DNA from: Silene latifolia
Lineage: Eukaryota; Streptophyta; Magnoliopsida; Caryophyllales; Caryophyllaceae
Direction: 5' to 3'
DNA length: 64,000 nt
Assembly (NCBI RefSeq): GCF_048544455.1
Contig: NC_133536.1
Span: 199,333,325 to 199,397,324 of the forward strand
In this document: positions 1 to 11,091 of the stretch, piece by piece
Position numbering within the stretch: position 1 is the first letter of the stretch
Layout of the letters: every line of letters starts with the position of its first letter
Notes under the pieces: model-generated
Database searches by the model: none
What the model saw: the letters and a program-made list of their open reading frames with translations, nothing else
What the model was told of the DNA's origin: nothing
Translations under genes and position numbers: made by a program

Positions 1-754
1 CAATATTATCTCCTAATTAATTCTATACCATAAAAACTTTATGCTCATGTTATAATTTGTACACAAACGGAATTATAATATTTATAGTCATATTATTTAA
101 CATATAGAGAGTATAAGATTCTCAAAAGGTTTGCTTCCTATCACCATTTACTTAAATAAGAAAAAATTCCCCTCCAAACTTCATTAAACACTTAATTTTT
201 CATTTAAATATAACTTTATATCAAATTAAAACAATTTTTTAATTGGCATAAAATAAAGGCTTAAATACAAATTGCTAATCTTTGTTATAAAATGATTTGT
301 CGTATACTTTCTGTCTATAACACAAAAATATAAATGATATTATTAGATTCGTGAAAATAAAAAATCTTTCAAACAAGTTGAGAAATTTACAAGAAAAAAA
401 TTATTAGTTTTGTGATAAAACAAATTCATTAATAAGAAAAAGCCGGCTATCGGAATCGAACCGATGACCATAGCATTACAAATGCGATGCTCTAACCTCT
501 GAGCTAAGCGGGCTCATAGAAATTCTACATACATAAAAATTATATCTTAGTTTAAGCTTATTCATTTTTATTCTTTTATGATATAAATATAAATTATCTA
601 AATATAAAAAAAATTAAGAATAAAAAAAAGGAAATATAAAATTAAGTTTATTTCTATTTCTATAGATTTTTTATTTTTCATATAGAACAATTTTATACTA
701 TTATATAATCTAATTTATATATTAGTTAGTATATATAATAATGATATACATTTC
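1..754. other. Plastid-derived DNA (NUPT candidate)
   Basis: This very AT-rich stretch contains a complete plastid-type trnT-UGU on the minus strand, flanked by poly-A/T-rich sequence like the spacers on either side of trnT in plastid genomes (towards trnL on the low side, towards rps4 on the high side). It runs directly into the target site of a nuclear-type LTR retrotransposon at 755-759, which argues for a nuclear copy of plastid DNA and not the plastid genome. The right boundary is not clear because the retrotransposon starts there. Spacer identity is inferred, since only the tRNA is recognised directly. Confidence 0.6.
441..513 (-). tRNA. trnT-UGU: Plastid-type tRNA-Thr(UGU)
   Basis: Read on the minus strand, the sequence starts GCCCGCTTAGCTCAGAGG and ends GATTCCGATAGCCGGCT, a complete cloverleaf with anticodon TGT (plus-strand positions 478-480). 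The anticodon stem CATCGCA/TGCGATG is perfect and the T arm carries GGTTCGATTCC. The acceptor stem has one C-C mismatch, which I also remember in plastid trnT of other plants. In plastids it decodes ACA and neighbouring threonine codons. A copy in the nucleus is usually silent; no promoter was identified. Confidence 0.9.
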
Positions 755-804
755 ATGACTGTAATACTACGGATTTTATAGGCTAGTACTCGACTGAACA
801 TGGC

Positions 805-932
805 CTACTCGGTCGAGTAGTGTGTGTCGTGGAGTCTGTTTGGCTACTGTCGAGGAACACTCGGCCGAGTAAGATGAATACTCGACCGAGTAGAAGATAC
901 TCGGCCGAGTATACTCTATACTCGACCGAGTA
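805..932. repeat. Cluster of ACTCGRYCGAGT palindromes in the LTR
   Basis: Five near-identical self-complementary motifs lie in 128 bp: 805-820, 859-870, 879-892, 898-911 and 919-932, alternating between ACTCGGCCGAGT and ACTCGACCGAGT cores. A degenerate sixth lies at about 786. The cluster recurs in the 3' LTR (about 6327-6471) with some sites mutated. Spacing is irregular (about 20-50 bp), so it is not a simple tandem repeat. The function is unknown. Confidence 0.85.
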
Positions 933-1434
933 TCCGGTCCACGAGTGATATTTCAGCGGTTTGATTCGGGAGTAATTAGAGGTTATATAATTTTGATAAT
1001 CAGTTTCTAAACATCATTTTACAAAACCTAATCAAACGTACGACGCCCTAATCACTCCCAATCTCTCCTCTATGTATGTGTGGACAGTCTTAGCAATCGC
1101 ATTCAATCCTTCATCCTTTCGTCGGTAAGTTTTTATTCCCATGTTTGTTGATGATTAATTCTAGGGTTTGCCTTTAATCATGAATTGGGGGAAATGGGGT
1201 TTTGCAGTTAGTGATTGGAATTATGTGATTGTTGTTGTAGGTGACGATGTGGTATTTGTTATGCATTTGTATGGTTGATTGCAGCGTAAGCGGATTGCGA
1301 AAAGGTAGGGTTTCCCTACTCAGTTCCTGTTTAATTGATTTGAGATATATTGTTGTACTGTGTATGATTGTTGTTATCTGCTGATCATCGGAGTGTCGAT
1401 GTTGTGATGGTGGATGTGATGTTGTGGTGTGGTG

Positions 1435-1486
1435 ATGATTGTGATTGTGACTGTGATTGTGATTGTGATTGTGATTGTGATTGTGT
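1435..1486. repeat. (GTGATT)n microsatellite in the 5' LTR
   Basis: About eight imperfect copies of GTGATT. The 3' LTR copy lies at about 6972-7022 with one interrupted unit. Apparent Asp/Cys/Val or His/Asn repeat peptides across this segment are artefacts of the repeat. Confidence 0.9.
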
Positions 1487-2143
1487 TGTGATGGTTGTGG
1501 TGGAGTCACTTGCGGGAGTGGCTTCACGCCCTAATTCGCCCTCCGTGGAACCCGTCACGGGAGGGGATGTGCACATTAAGGGACAGGGTTATCGCTCGTT
1601 GATGAGCGGGATTTTGGTGGGGATTGGCTGCGGTCTCCCACTGACGGCGTAGCCTACCTGTTGCGATGGGTAGTCTGGCATGGCTGCACACCTTGGTGTG
1701 TAGTCGGTTACTGTGTGAGATCGGGAGACCGGGGACGGAGGATGATCAGCTGGTTACTTTATGCGCTTGTCTTATTTTAATTATTCAGTAACTGACCCCG
1801 TTGTTATTTTATAAAACCTGCGGTGATCCATTCAGGGATGGTGAGCAGATTGTGGCAGGTAATGCAGATGTTTAGCTATGGGACAGTCATGGGGAGTCAT
1901 CACTTCGACTCTAGCTTCCGCCGTTACGAGTTTAGCTGTCTTTGATTTCTGTTGTATTGAGATCTTATACTTTTATTTTGAGTTGGTCTGAGATAATGTA
2001 ATCGTTAAACTCTTTATACTTTAATAAAGTTGTTTTGGATTGTTGCTTTTGATATACTAACCTTGGGCAACCGAGATGGTAACAGCCTTTCATGCTAGGG
2101 TAGTCCTTGGTAAGGTACCTTGGTATGAGGGGGTGTTACAAAG

Positions 2144-2156
2144 TGGTATCAGAGCC
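2144..2156 (+). other. Primer binding site (initiator tRNA-Met type)
   Basis: TGGTATCAGAGCC starts three bases after the 5' LTR. It is the usual plant retrotransposon site complementary to the 3' end of initiator tRNA-Met, where minus-strand DNA synthesis starts. Confidence 0.88.
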
Positions 2157-2910
2157 GACGATTCCGGCACCTAAAACTAATGAACCCAATGAACTTAGGG
2201 AGTCTAAATAAAATGAACCCAGGGAGAGTTGTTTGGAGCTACCGCAAAGACTTGGGAGACGTCCCGAAGTCGCATTAAGGCCCTTACGACCTCAAGTCGG
2301 ATACATGGGGGGGACTGTTGTGTGTCGAGTCATGTGTGTGTAGTACTTGTGGCATGAGTCTTGTGCATGGTTGAATGAAATGACGGAGGAAGTGAAACGC
2401 GATAGTAGTTGAAAGACGTATCGAAAACTTGTTGATGTTAAACTTTGAGCATGGAATTGTTGGCATGTTAAGTGTTTATCATGTGGCTTTCAAAAGGGTA
2501 GTGGGACATGTGTATATGATCATGATGATGTTGATGTTTGGTTTGTTGGTAGTAGCATGTGATTAAGGTCATGCGTCTATATATATGAATGTCGTGTTTA
2601 ATTTTCATGTGAGTATGATAAAGGTTCATCTATGTACTGGTTTCTTGAAGTATTGGGTCGTTATTGTTTGTTTTATTCATGTTTAAGTTGTTTTGTTAAG
2701 AAAATTGATATGTATGAAAACCGATTTTGGAGGAGTTGTCTTAAAACTGTCATAAATCGAGTTCTAGAAATGATATTGCTGTGATTCCAATTGGAGGTGA
2801 TAGCCTGTCTTCTTACGATTCTAACGATAGGTCACACGCCCAAAATGACCAAGTAACAAGTGAGATATGACTGTTTTACGAAAACTGGACAGTGCTGAGA
2901 ACTGTGCCGA

Positions 2911-3097
2911 TACTCGACCGAGTAGGCCCTACTCGGCCGAGTATCTTTCATACTCGACCGAGTACTCCATATTCGGCCGAGTAATCTGTCTGTGATAAGT
3001 CTGTTAAGGTTCTGGAGTCGTGAACTCGGCCGAGTAGTCTCATTACACGACTAAGTATCGTGTACTCGGCCTAGTATGCCATGTACTCGACCTAGTA
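2911..3097. repeat. Second palindrome cluster, inside the element
   Basis: Seven motifs of the same type as in the LTR: 2911-2924, 2930-2943, 2951-2964, 2971-2983, 3023-3037, 3063-3076 and 3084-3097. The last two are imperfect (CCTAGTA in place of CCGAGTA). The sequence between motifs does not match the LTR cluster, so this is not simply a copied LTR fragment. Confidence 0.8.
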
Positions 3098-6013
3098 CCT
3101 CAGTGGGCGGCCATTTTGAGTCGGTGGCTATGTTCTCACCTTTATTTTGAGTCGGTGGCTATGTTCTTACCTTTATTTTGAGTCGGTGGCTATGTTCTTA
3201 CATTGTTTTGAGTTGTAGCGTATGTACACATGTATGTTTTGGGTCTTAAAGCGTTCTTTTATACATGTGACGGATACGTAAGTTACCAAACGCTATGACA
3301 AGGAGAATTTCGGCTTGTGAAGGACATATGTTGGGTAAGGAAGACATGTGTTAATATGGTTGTGAAGGATAGTGGAAAAAGAAAAGGGAGGAATGATGAG
3401 CTAATCAAGGTAAAGAACATGTTGGTGAGATATGGTGAGTGATATAGACGTGTGTTGAGTAATATAAAAGTCAGTGTTTATGGGCAAGAGTGATATAAGT
3501 GTAAAGAAATGTGAGGATGAAAGATTGAGATGAAGGATGCGAATAGTGGCAAATTGGGACGTGTAAGGATTTATGGCGGGAGACGGTTAGGATTGTGTTG
3601 CTTAAGGATATATGTAATGAAAGGTTGCTTTAGAGGGATGAAGTAGAGGGGTATATAGTGAACGTAGATGGAGTTATGTCGCGACGTGGATTTGTAGATA
3701 GTGATTGAGTTTGGGAATTTGTAATATCAAGGGGTGAGCCTAGTGTGTAATTCTTTGAGAAATTAACGATATGAGGTAAGTTTTTGGTTTTCTAGAGATA
3801 CGAAAGGGAAATACGACTAATTGAAGAGTAACTGTTAGTGTGTGGACTTGATGTGACAAGGGTGAGTGAGAAGCAAGATGAGAGAGGATAAATGATAAGA
3901 AGAATGATAAGATATTGATATGAATCAATGGAATTAGAGTTGTGGAGCTATTGGAGAATAAACAAATTACTAAAGAGATAGGTAGAAAGAGAAAGGAGAT
4001 GAATTATTAATTGGTATTATTGAGTAAAAGGGGGAAAAAAGGGATGGAAGTAAGTTGAGAGAACGTTGACCGGAGTTAAGGAGCATGAAGGTAGGAAATT
4101 ATGTAAATGTATGATAGCTTCACTAGAGGGTGTGAGTTAATGGTTATATAGAAGAGCGGGGCGACATGATAGCCGTGAGTTTCGAGGTATTAAGGGAATA
4201 GGAAGCTTGTAAAGTGTTTGCACGATCTGAGAATTTGGTGGAGAGTTAGGTAACGATATGATAAAGGATAGAATTGGGAATAATGTTGAGGTAGATTCTG
4301 TTGATGGATTAGATGTTCTTTATTTGGGATGATAACCAAAGAGAGGAAACGGATTGTTATATTAAGAAGTAATAGTAAGAGAGTAGTCACATGAAGGAAG
4401 TTGGTGTCATAGTATTGTCACTAGTGGTTGAGGATGATGTTACTTTAGGGAAGTTAGTTGTTCTAATGAGGTTGATTTTGTGGAGGTGATTAGTATGTTT
4501 GGTTGTGAGGGAGTATAAGATGTGGATATATGAGGTGTTCGCTGGAAGTTGGGTACTGATGTTATGGCTACATTTGCCGGAGAGGTGATAATTGTGTGTA
4601 TGAGAGGATATGTTATGAAAGGCACCCGAGTTAAGTCCGGATGAGAGGTATTCATTGCCAAGTGGTAACTTACGTGATTAGGATTGGCTAGTAGATTCAA
4701 TTATGGGTCCATGAGGTGTGTAAAACTTTGTGTGAAGTCCTGACTTCACAAGTAATGGTGTGGTGTGATAGTTACGAGTCGTTATATGTGTGTTCCTCAT
4801 CATATGTTATACTTATATGTGTATGTATGATATCTGTAAGTAATGATGTGAGGTTTCGGCCTCAAGAGTCATAGTATGAATGGTTTACATAAGGTTATTA
4901 TCTTTTATTCCGTGTAGTATGCTGCGTTTTGATCTGGTAAAGCGGTTTTAATGAAGTATCCTGGCCAAAGAAGTGGTACTAAGTCAGTGTTATGAGATTG
5001 TAAAAGTTGTGATGTCTATCGATGTGGTTGTTGAACACTGTGCACGGTAATTCGTGTTGTGATACGAGTATTTTCGTGTTGTCATAGATCGTTGTTTGTT
5101 TACTGCTATTACTTGTCAGTGTCGGTCGGGGCATATAGACCGTTGTGTTGTTTCCCGATGTTTCTTACCAGTGTTGGTATGGGTATGTTCCTATTGGTTT
5201 GTATAGAGGATGATATGAAAGAGAGTTGGGTATGGTTCTGTTGTTGTCATGGTAAAGTAATATTCTGTTAATGGGACAACGTTCTGAGAGGTTGTTGGAG
5301 TACTTTTGATCTGTTTTAGATGAGGCATTGGTGGACATAGTTGTGGCAAGAGAATTGTGGAGCATGTGTGGTATTGAACTGGAACTACGTGTGGTTTAAC
5401 ACCTTTTCTTGGGACAGCGAGTACGGAGTTTTGGGACTTAGCATCATGTCAAGTTAAGGGTGAGTTTTGTGGTAATAAAGAAGATGAACTTGAGAAGCTA
5501 ATGTAGGTATGTGTAACACTTGAGGATTGTGAGATAAGATTGTGGAGATGAGTGTATATGTATATAGAAGTATGTCATGTTGTGGTAATATAAAAGAGAT
5601 GGAGTAGTGGTTATACTGAGGATTTTATGATATATGTTATGGGAGTACCGAATAATTGAGGCACGAGAACTGTTAAAGAAAGAGAGTCCTGAATATAGGA
5701 ATGGTTGTAAGTGTTGAGGTTATAGTGGGTTATCGTTGTCATGCGGTAGTAATGAGGTTTATAGGAGGTATAGCAAAGGACCTAGTATTAGTGAGTTACG
5801 AGGACGTAACATTTATATATCTTAAGAGGAGTAGGATGCGATAAAAGAGTTTGATGGTCATACAGGTTGCAATTGGAAGTTTGAGTGTTGGTGTAGAATA
5901 AGGATGGATTTGTGTGATGGTCGCTTTTATTACAGGTAATGGCAGTGCTCGTAGTAGTATGATGTTTATGAGTGTGAGTAACGAATTGTGTGAGGATGTT
6001 TATGTGTGTGAGT

Positions 6014-6060
6014 AAACTTCGAGGACGAAGTTCATTCTAAGGATGGTAGAATGTAACATT
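6014..6060 (+). repeat. Relic hairpin and polypurine-like junction
   Basis: AACTTCGAGGACGAAGTT is followed by a purine-rich stretch and then GAATGTAACAT, which resembles the 3' end plus LTR start of Tekay/Del-type elements. The element's real end at 6260-6300 repeats the design (AACTTCGTGGACGAAGTT, polypurine tract, TGTAATAC). This suggests the interior was patched together from related elements. Confidence 0.45.
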
Positions 6061-6284
6061 TCGTTTTGATGGTTGATCTTATTTGTGGATTGTCTTGGTA
6101 TTGAGTTGCTAGTGAGTGTTATGGAAGTGATACAAGGTTGGCAACATTATATTGTGGTTATTCGATAATATTATGGAGTCAATATCGAGAGGATATGTTA
6201 ACTAGTAAGCGTGGTTGGTGGAGTTAGTGTTAGGTATCCATGTTTTATAGGTTAGGTTGGAACTTCGTGGACGAAGTTCTTTTT

Positions 6285-6297
6285 AAGGGGGGAAGAC
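6285..6297 (+). other. Polypurine tract
   Basis: AAGGGGGGAAGAC lies directly before the 3' LTR start TGTAATAC. This is the usual primer for plus-strand DNA synthesis. A 20-bp hairpin, GAACTTCG...CGAAGTTC, lies just upstream (about 6260-6279). Confidence 0.75.
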
Positions 6298-7677
6298 TGT
6301 AATACTACGGATTTTATAGGATGGTACTCGACCGAGCATGGTCTCCTCGGTCGAGTAGTATGTGTCGTGGAGTCTATTTGGCTACTGCCGAGGAACACTC
6401 TGCCGAGTAAGATGAATAATCGACCGAGTAGAGGATACTCGGCCGAGTATACTCTATACTCGATCGAGTATCCAGTCCGCGAGTGATATTTTAGCGGTTT
6501 GATTCGGGAGTAATTAGAGGTTATATAATTTCGATAATCAATTTCTAAACATCATTTTACAAAACCTAATCAAATGTACAACGCCCTAATCACTCCCAAT
6601 CTCTTATCTATGTATGTGTGGACAATCTTAGCAATCGCATTCAATCCTTCATCCTTTCGTCGGTAAGTCTTTATCCCATGTTTGTTGATGATTAATTCTA
6701 GGGTTTGCCTTTAATCATGAATTGGGGGAAATGGGGTTTTGCAGTTAGTGATTGGAATTATGTGATTGTTGTTGTACGTGACGATGTGGTATTTGTTATG
6801 CATTTGTATGGTTGATTGCAGCGTAAGCAGATTGCGAAAAGGTCGGGTTTCCCTACTCAGTTCCTGTTTAATTGATTTGAGATATATTGTTGTACTGTGT
6901 ATGATTGTTCTTATCTGCTGATCATCGGAGTGTCGGTGTTGTGATGGTGGATGTGATGTTGTGGTGTGGTGATGATTGTGATTGTGACTGTGATTGTGAT
7001 TGTGATTGTGATTGAGATTGTGTTGTGATGGTTGTGGTGGAGTCACTTGCGGGAGTGGCTTCACGCCCTAGTTCGCCCTCTGTGGAACCCGTCACGGGAG
7101 GGGATGTGCACATTAAGGGACAGGGTTATCGCTCGTTGATGAGCGGGATTTTGGTGGGCATTGACTGCGGTCCCCCACTGGCGGCGTGGGCTACCTATTG
7201 CAATGGGTAGTCTGGCATGGCTGCACACCTTGGTGTGTAGTCGGTTACTGTGTGAGATCGGGAGACCGGGGACGGAGGATGATCAGCTGGTTACTTTATG
7301 CGCTTGTCTTATTTTAATTATTCAGTAACTGACCCCGTTGTTGTTTTATAAAACCCGCGGTGATCCATTCAGGGATGGTGAGCAGATTGTGGCAGGTAAT
7401 GCAGATGTTTAGCTATGGGACAGTCATGGGGAGTCATCACTTCGAGTCTAGCTTCCGCTGTTACGAGTTTAGCTGTCTCTGATTGTTGTTGTATTAAGAT
7501 CTTATACTTTTATTTTGAGTTGGTCTGAGATAATGTAATCGTTAAAACTCTTTATACTTTTATAAAGTTGTTTTGGATTGTTGCTTTTGATATACTAACC
7601 TTGGGCAATCGAGATGGTAACAGCCTTTCATGCTAGGGCAGTCATTGGTAAGGTACCTTGGTATGAAGAGTGTTACA
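6298..7677 (+). repeat. 3' LTR of LARD-like element
   Basis: This is the second LTR copy, starting TGTAATACTACGG and ending GAGTGTTACA. It is followed by the ATGAC target duplication at 7678-7682. Most differences from the 5' LTR fall in the first 200 bp, including within the palindromes. Confidence 0.88.
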
Positions 7678-7682
7678 ATGAC

Positions 7683-8902
7683 ATTTTAAATGTAAAAAAA
7701 AGTTAATGAATAGTAGATTTATCAAATGTAAAAATAAGTTAATGACAACATTTTAATGACAACTTTCTCTAACACAACCCTCTACAAATACTCATTGAAA
7801 TTTGTCAAAACTTATATTCCGTTTGCAAAGAGAAAACAGGAAAACGAAGAAACACAACCGACAGGGAATACAAAATTCCGGTTCACATACATACTCATAT
7901 CATCAGTCATTACTAAAAGCACACGCAATATGACACAATGCCGTAATGTTGTAGGATTGTAAGGCTTATTATAAATAACATATAATGTTGGCTTCATGAA
8001 CACGAAAATTACTTGGAAAAAAAAAAATTAGGTTGCGCAAAAGCAATGCCTTGAATCAATGAATCATCATATAAATCAGCTTCCTTGTGCTGAACTGCTG
8101 ATATAGATAGGGTTTTGTAATGCATGTTGACATCACGATCTTTTAACATCTTCTTGAAGTTTTAGTAGTATCAAAAGCGAACTTCACCACAACCAAACAT
8201 GAAACAGATATACCCAATTAAACCAGCCAAACTAGCACCAATCCCTTCAAATTTACAGTGCCTTCTTCCACTAATAAGCCCGACCATTTGAGTTCAATTA
8301 TAATGACATCTGTTCGGCAAATATGACGAGCAATAAAATCTTAGTGTTAAAATGTGTGACCCACATTGAGGCAGTGACGCCCTATGTCTATGAGGCGCAA
8401 GGTTTGAGGTAAAGGTTCTCTGCTACTCATGTACACAAGAGCCACATTGAGGCAGTGACGCCCTTATGTAGCCAAAACAAAGAGTCCTAGGCATTCTAAC
8501 AAAATTCATATCCTTATACATAAGTTGCACTATGCATCACATAAGAAACCAATTTGTAATACTTGTTTATGAACAGAGGCCTTCAACAAATAGTATCATT
8601 TCTGGACTGATCTGAAGCACAGTGCAGATCCAGTAGAATTTATGTCAGATATTAATCTCAACATGTTCCTGTCCAAAGAACCAAGTTAAGTACCGTAAAG
8701 ACTACGGTATAACACAGATTTATTCATGGCAGACTACAGATATAAAGTTGCATACCTTCACACTACTAACATAGATTTCACACCAGAAAATGACTTTCCC
8801 AAATAGATTGACCTTGAAACTGCTCAGGCAGTGACATTGACAGACTTACATTCAGCTGCTGCTGCTCATACAGTTTCCAATAATCTGAAAACCGATATTC
8901 CT
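7683..8902. other. Intergenic stretch with a 22-bp duplication and a decayed minus frame
   Basis: No intact gene is seen. CCACATTGAGGCAGTGACGC plus two further C bases occurs twice, at 8361-8382 and 8442-8463. On the minus strand at about 8180-8300 a short frame ends in a hydrophobic run (GLIGYICFMFGCGEVRF, then stop). That could be the last exon of a decayed gene transcribed towards lower coordinates, but I do not recognise it. Confidence 0.35.
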
Positions 8903-9306
8903 GCCAGAGTTTATGGTTGCCAAGTGGAATTAGAAACACTGAAGCCTGCTTTTCAGATAGCGGACAGCTAATCACGCTGGCCATTTAATTATTCTTGTCC
9001 AAACGGTTACAACTGATCCGCAGAGTTATTATCAATGTCCAAACTAGCGTTTTTTTCCAGTAACAGGATGGCTTCTGATATCCTTCTAGCCAGCCATAGT
9101 CATCCAAATTACAGAGTTTATGGTTGTCAGCTGGAATTTGAAATGCTGAAGCCTGGTTTCTAGGAAAAGGACGGCTAATCATACTGGGCATTTCAAAACT
9201 CTTGTCCATCAAATGGTTAAGAAGATTTGTCGAAGTAGTTATTATGAATGTTCAAACCAGTGTCATGGTGTCTGATATCAATTTAGCCAATTATAGTCAT
9301 TCATTA
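8903..9306 (-). repeat. Two diverged tandem copies of a ~200-bp unit
   Basis: Unit 1 (about 8903-9108) and unit 2 (about 9110-9306) align through AGAGTTTATGGTTG, CTGAAGCCTG, CGGCTAATCA, CTTGTCCA and CATAGTCATCC-like landmarks. On the minus strand both give related peptides sharing SVISCPL/SMISRPF and NQASAFQIP/KQASVFLIP, followed by an NHKL motif. Keeping a similar frame in diverged copies hints at a former repeated exon. No family was recognised and no intact gene remains. Confidence 0.5.
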
Positions 9307-9411
9307 TTGGGTTTTCATCCTTTCATACATGACCTACCATGATGACCATCAGGACAATAAGTTGCAGGGGTAGCAAGGGTAATAATAGGTGAAGGACCAA
9401 TTACGGACTTA

Positions 9412-9709
9412 GGGTGTGTTTGGATAGCAAAAGTGGAGGGCAAGGAAGGGGAGGGGGAAGGAGGGAAGGGAAAGGGAGAGAAGGGAAGGGGAGGGGGAAT
9501 GAGGTGTGGGTGTTTGGATACAATTTCCCTCCAAATCTTGCCTATTGTGGAGAGATTTTGATTAGGCTTGGAGGAGGGAAATTGTATCCCTCCAAATCTC
9601 TTCCCCTCCATTTCCCTCCACCCTCATTTGATATCCAAACAAAGGATTTTAAATCCCGTACTCTCCCTTCCTTTCTTTTCCCTCCAAATCCTTCAATCCA
9701 AACATACCC
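9412..9709. mobile_element. Tourist-like MITE
   Basis: The ends GGGTGTGTTTGGAT and ATCCAAACATACCC are imperfect inverted repeats. Both sides are flanked by TTA (9409-9411 and 9710-9712), the target duplication expected of PIF/Harbinger elements. Length is 298 bp with no coding capacity. The interior is a long foldback of GGGAGGGGGAA-type purine and TTTCCCTCCA-type pyrimidine stretches. Confidence 0.75.
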
Positions 9710-9857
9710 TTAGTGACTGGATTCTTTGTAGAACCAACATGGGGGATTGATTGAGATGAAGAATATATTGTAGTCATGTAGGGGACTAAATCGAGATCAC
9801 AAAATTACGTAAATGCAGGATATAGTGCATTCATATATATTGCATTCATATTTTAAT

Positions 9858-10340
9858 CTACAGCTGATGATTTGAAACAAGAACCTCTTCATCAGCCTCC
9901 ACCACATCCATTTGTGCTACTAGTATCAAACCTTCCACATACAAATTTTCGTCAATTGGTGGAGATTAGCCCGTGGCATTAACGATAAGCATTTCAGGGC
10001 CATTGCTGAAGGCAAAGTTGGTAGATATATTCTTCTCAGCAAACCAGCAGCTATATAATTTTTTTAATGTCAGGATAGAAGTAGAAACTCTGCTCCCTGA
10101 TCCCAAGTCCTAACAGCATTCAAAAAAGTACTTGCCAGCAGCTATAATCAGCTGTACACGAGTTTTCTTCTTCTTCTTCAACCCACCATCATTACTGAAG
10201 GTATGTTTCTTACAGAAGTTCAAGATTTGCTGCATAGGATGAAGATGCAGAAATTCCCTCAGCTCAAAAGTCTTCAGCAAGTTAATTATCTGTTTCCTGA
10301 GAGCTTGAGCAGTAGACAGAACGTTTCCTGGGATTTCCGT
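9858..10340 (-). pseudogene. Decayed protein-like reading frame, family unknown
   Basis: On the minus strand, from 10340 down to 10110, about 70 codons are open and look protein-like: a Leu/Lys-rich helical segment (ALRKQIINLLKTFELREFL), then Cys/His residues and a KKKKK run. The frame reaches a stop just after a six-base homopolymer (A6, 10122-10127). In the neighbouring frame the peptide continues plausibly (NAVRTWDQGAEFLLLS), so a one-base indel in that run is likely. A further frame below 10112 has one internal stop and ends at 9858 with acidic, ordered-looking residues. No start codon or splice sites were established. It could be exons of a real gene with introns; the product is unknown. 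Confidence 0.3.
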
Positions 10341-10765
10341 TCACATCAGTTACCTTTTTGGTAAAAGGTATAAATAATTTGCCCAAGCATGTGTGCATTA
10401 TGAGCATGAGAAAGAACTGAAAGCTACAAAGTCTAGAAAAGAGAGAATATATCCTCATAATCAATTTTGACAAAACAGAACTTAAGCTAACCAATATGCG
10501 CCACAACACCAGTCATGAAAAGAGCATCTAAACACACTTAACGACACGGTGTTAAATTTGTCTGAAGACCTAATAATAAACATAAACAAATGACGACTAA
10601 ACTAAATCGATTTCATAATCTAATAATGCTGGCTTCCCTAGCCTAATTCCTCATAATCTTGATTGAATCAATGTTGAATCTTGCCATATAAAAATCACAA
10701 CGAACCATTGTATACGATGTTCCGATGATCACATTACTAACTTGAAACCTTGAATGCTACAACAA

Positions 10766-10766
<1 letters not shown>

Positions 10767-10815
<49 letters not shown>
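10767..10815. repeat. (CAA)n microsatellite
   Basis: About 16 uninterrupted CAA units. Poly-Thr and poly-Cys readings here are artefacts. It could be the tail of an old SINE, but no SINE body was recognised beside it. Confidence 0.9.
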
Positions 10816-11091
10816 GCGACAATGACGGCTCAAATAAGCATACACCCCACTATAATCTATGTTGACATGCTTAGTCTCATAGAGCTTAAAACTATAATAA
10901 ACCATGTACCCATAATCCAATGCACACTTAAAGAACCACAAAACACAGTCGTTTGCATTCAAAAATTACAACCAACAATATATTCAAAATTCAATTATAA
11001 TTGTGTTTCAAAAAAAAGATCCAATTTTAATTAAATTGAATCCCAATAATACCATTTTCTGGTGATTGATGTGAGTTTAGCTTCAACTGAG

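Larger units (their letters stand above)
760..2140 (+). repeat. 5' LTR of LARD-like element
   Basis: The LTR begins TGTAATACTACGG and ends GGGGGTGTTACA, matching 6298-7677 along its length. It carries a cluster of short palindromes near its 5' end and a GTGATT microsatellite in the middle. Short open frames inside it are low-complexity readings of the microsatellite and are not genes. Confidence 0.88.
2157..6284. other. Non-coding interior of the LARD-like element
   Basis: No long reading frame and no retroelement protein motif is visible on either strand. The sequence is rich in G, T and A on the plus strand, with many short GTGAGTATG-like words. It contains a second palindrome cluster (2911-3097), a three-fold repeat of TTTTGAGTCGGTGGCTATGT (about 3114-3203), and a relic of another Ty3-type 3' end at about 6014-6060. 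It may carry packaging and priming signals only. Confidence 0.7.
760..7677 (+). mobile_element. Non-coding LTR retrotransposon (LARD-like, Ty3-type ends)
   Basis: The element has two LTRs of about 1.38 kb (760-2140 and 6298-7677) that start TGTAATACTACGG and end GTGTTACA. It is flanked by a perfect 5-bp target duplication, ATGAC (755-759 and 7678-7682). A primer binding site of the initiator-Met type follows the 5' LTR and a G-rich polypurine tract precedes the 3' LTR, which sets the plus orientation. The 4.16-kb interior has no reading frame with Gag, protease, RT or integrase motifs, so it must depend on an autonomous partner. The ends, including an AACTTCG...CGAAGTT hairpin just before the polypurine tract, resemble Tekay/Del-type Ty3 elements. 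The LTRs differ at many scattered positions, especially near their 5' ends, so the insertion is not recent. Confidence 0.85.

Noticed and set aside
805-932. CRISPR-like array of short repeats
   Set aside because: Eukaryotic retrotransposon LTR; the repeats are palindromes with irregular short spacers and no cas genes.
1174-1652. Overlapping frames with His/Asn, Cys/Asp or Gln/Ser repeats
   Set aside because: They are translations of the GTGATT microsatellite within the LTR and recur at the same place in the other LTR.
7756-8003. Overlapping short frames on both strands after the LARD element
   Set aside because: Chance frames in AT-rich sequence; no recognised motif.
10729-11034. Poly-Thr and poly-Cys frames
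   Set aside because: They translate the CAA microsatellite.
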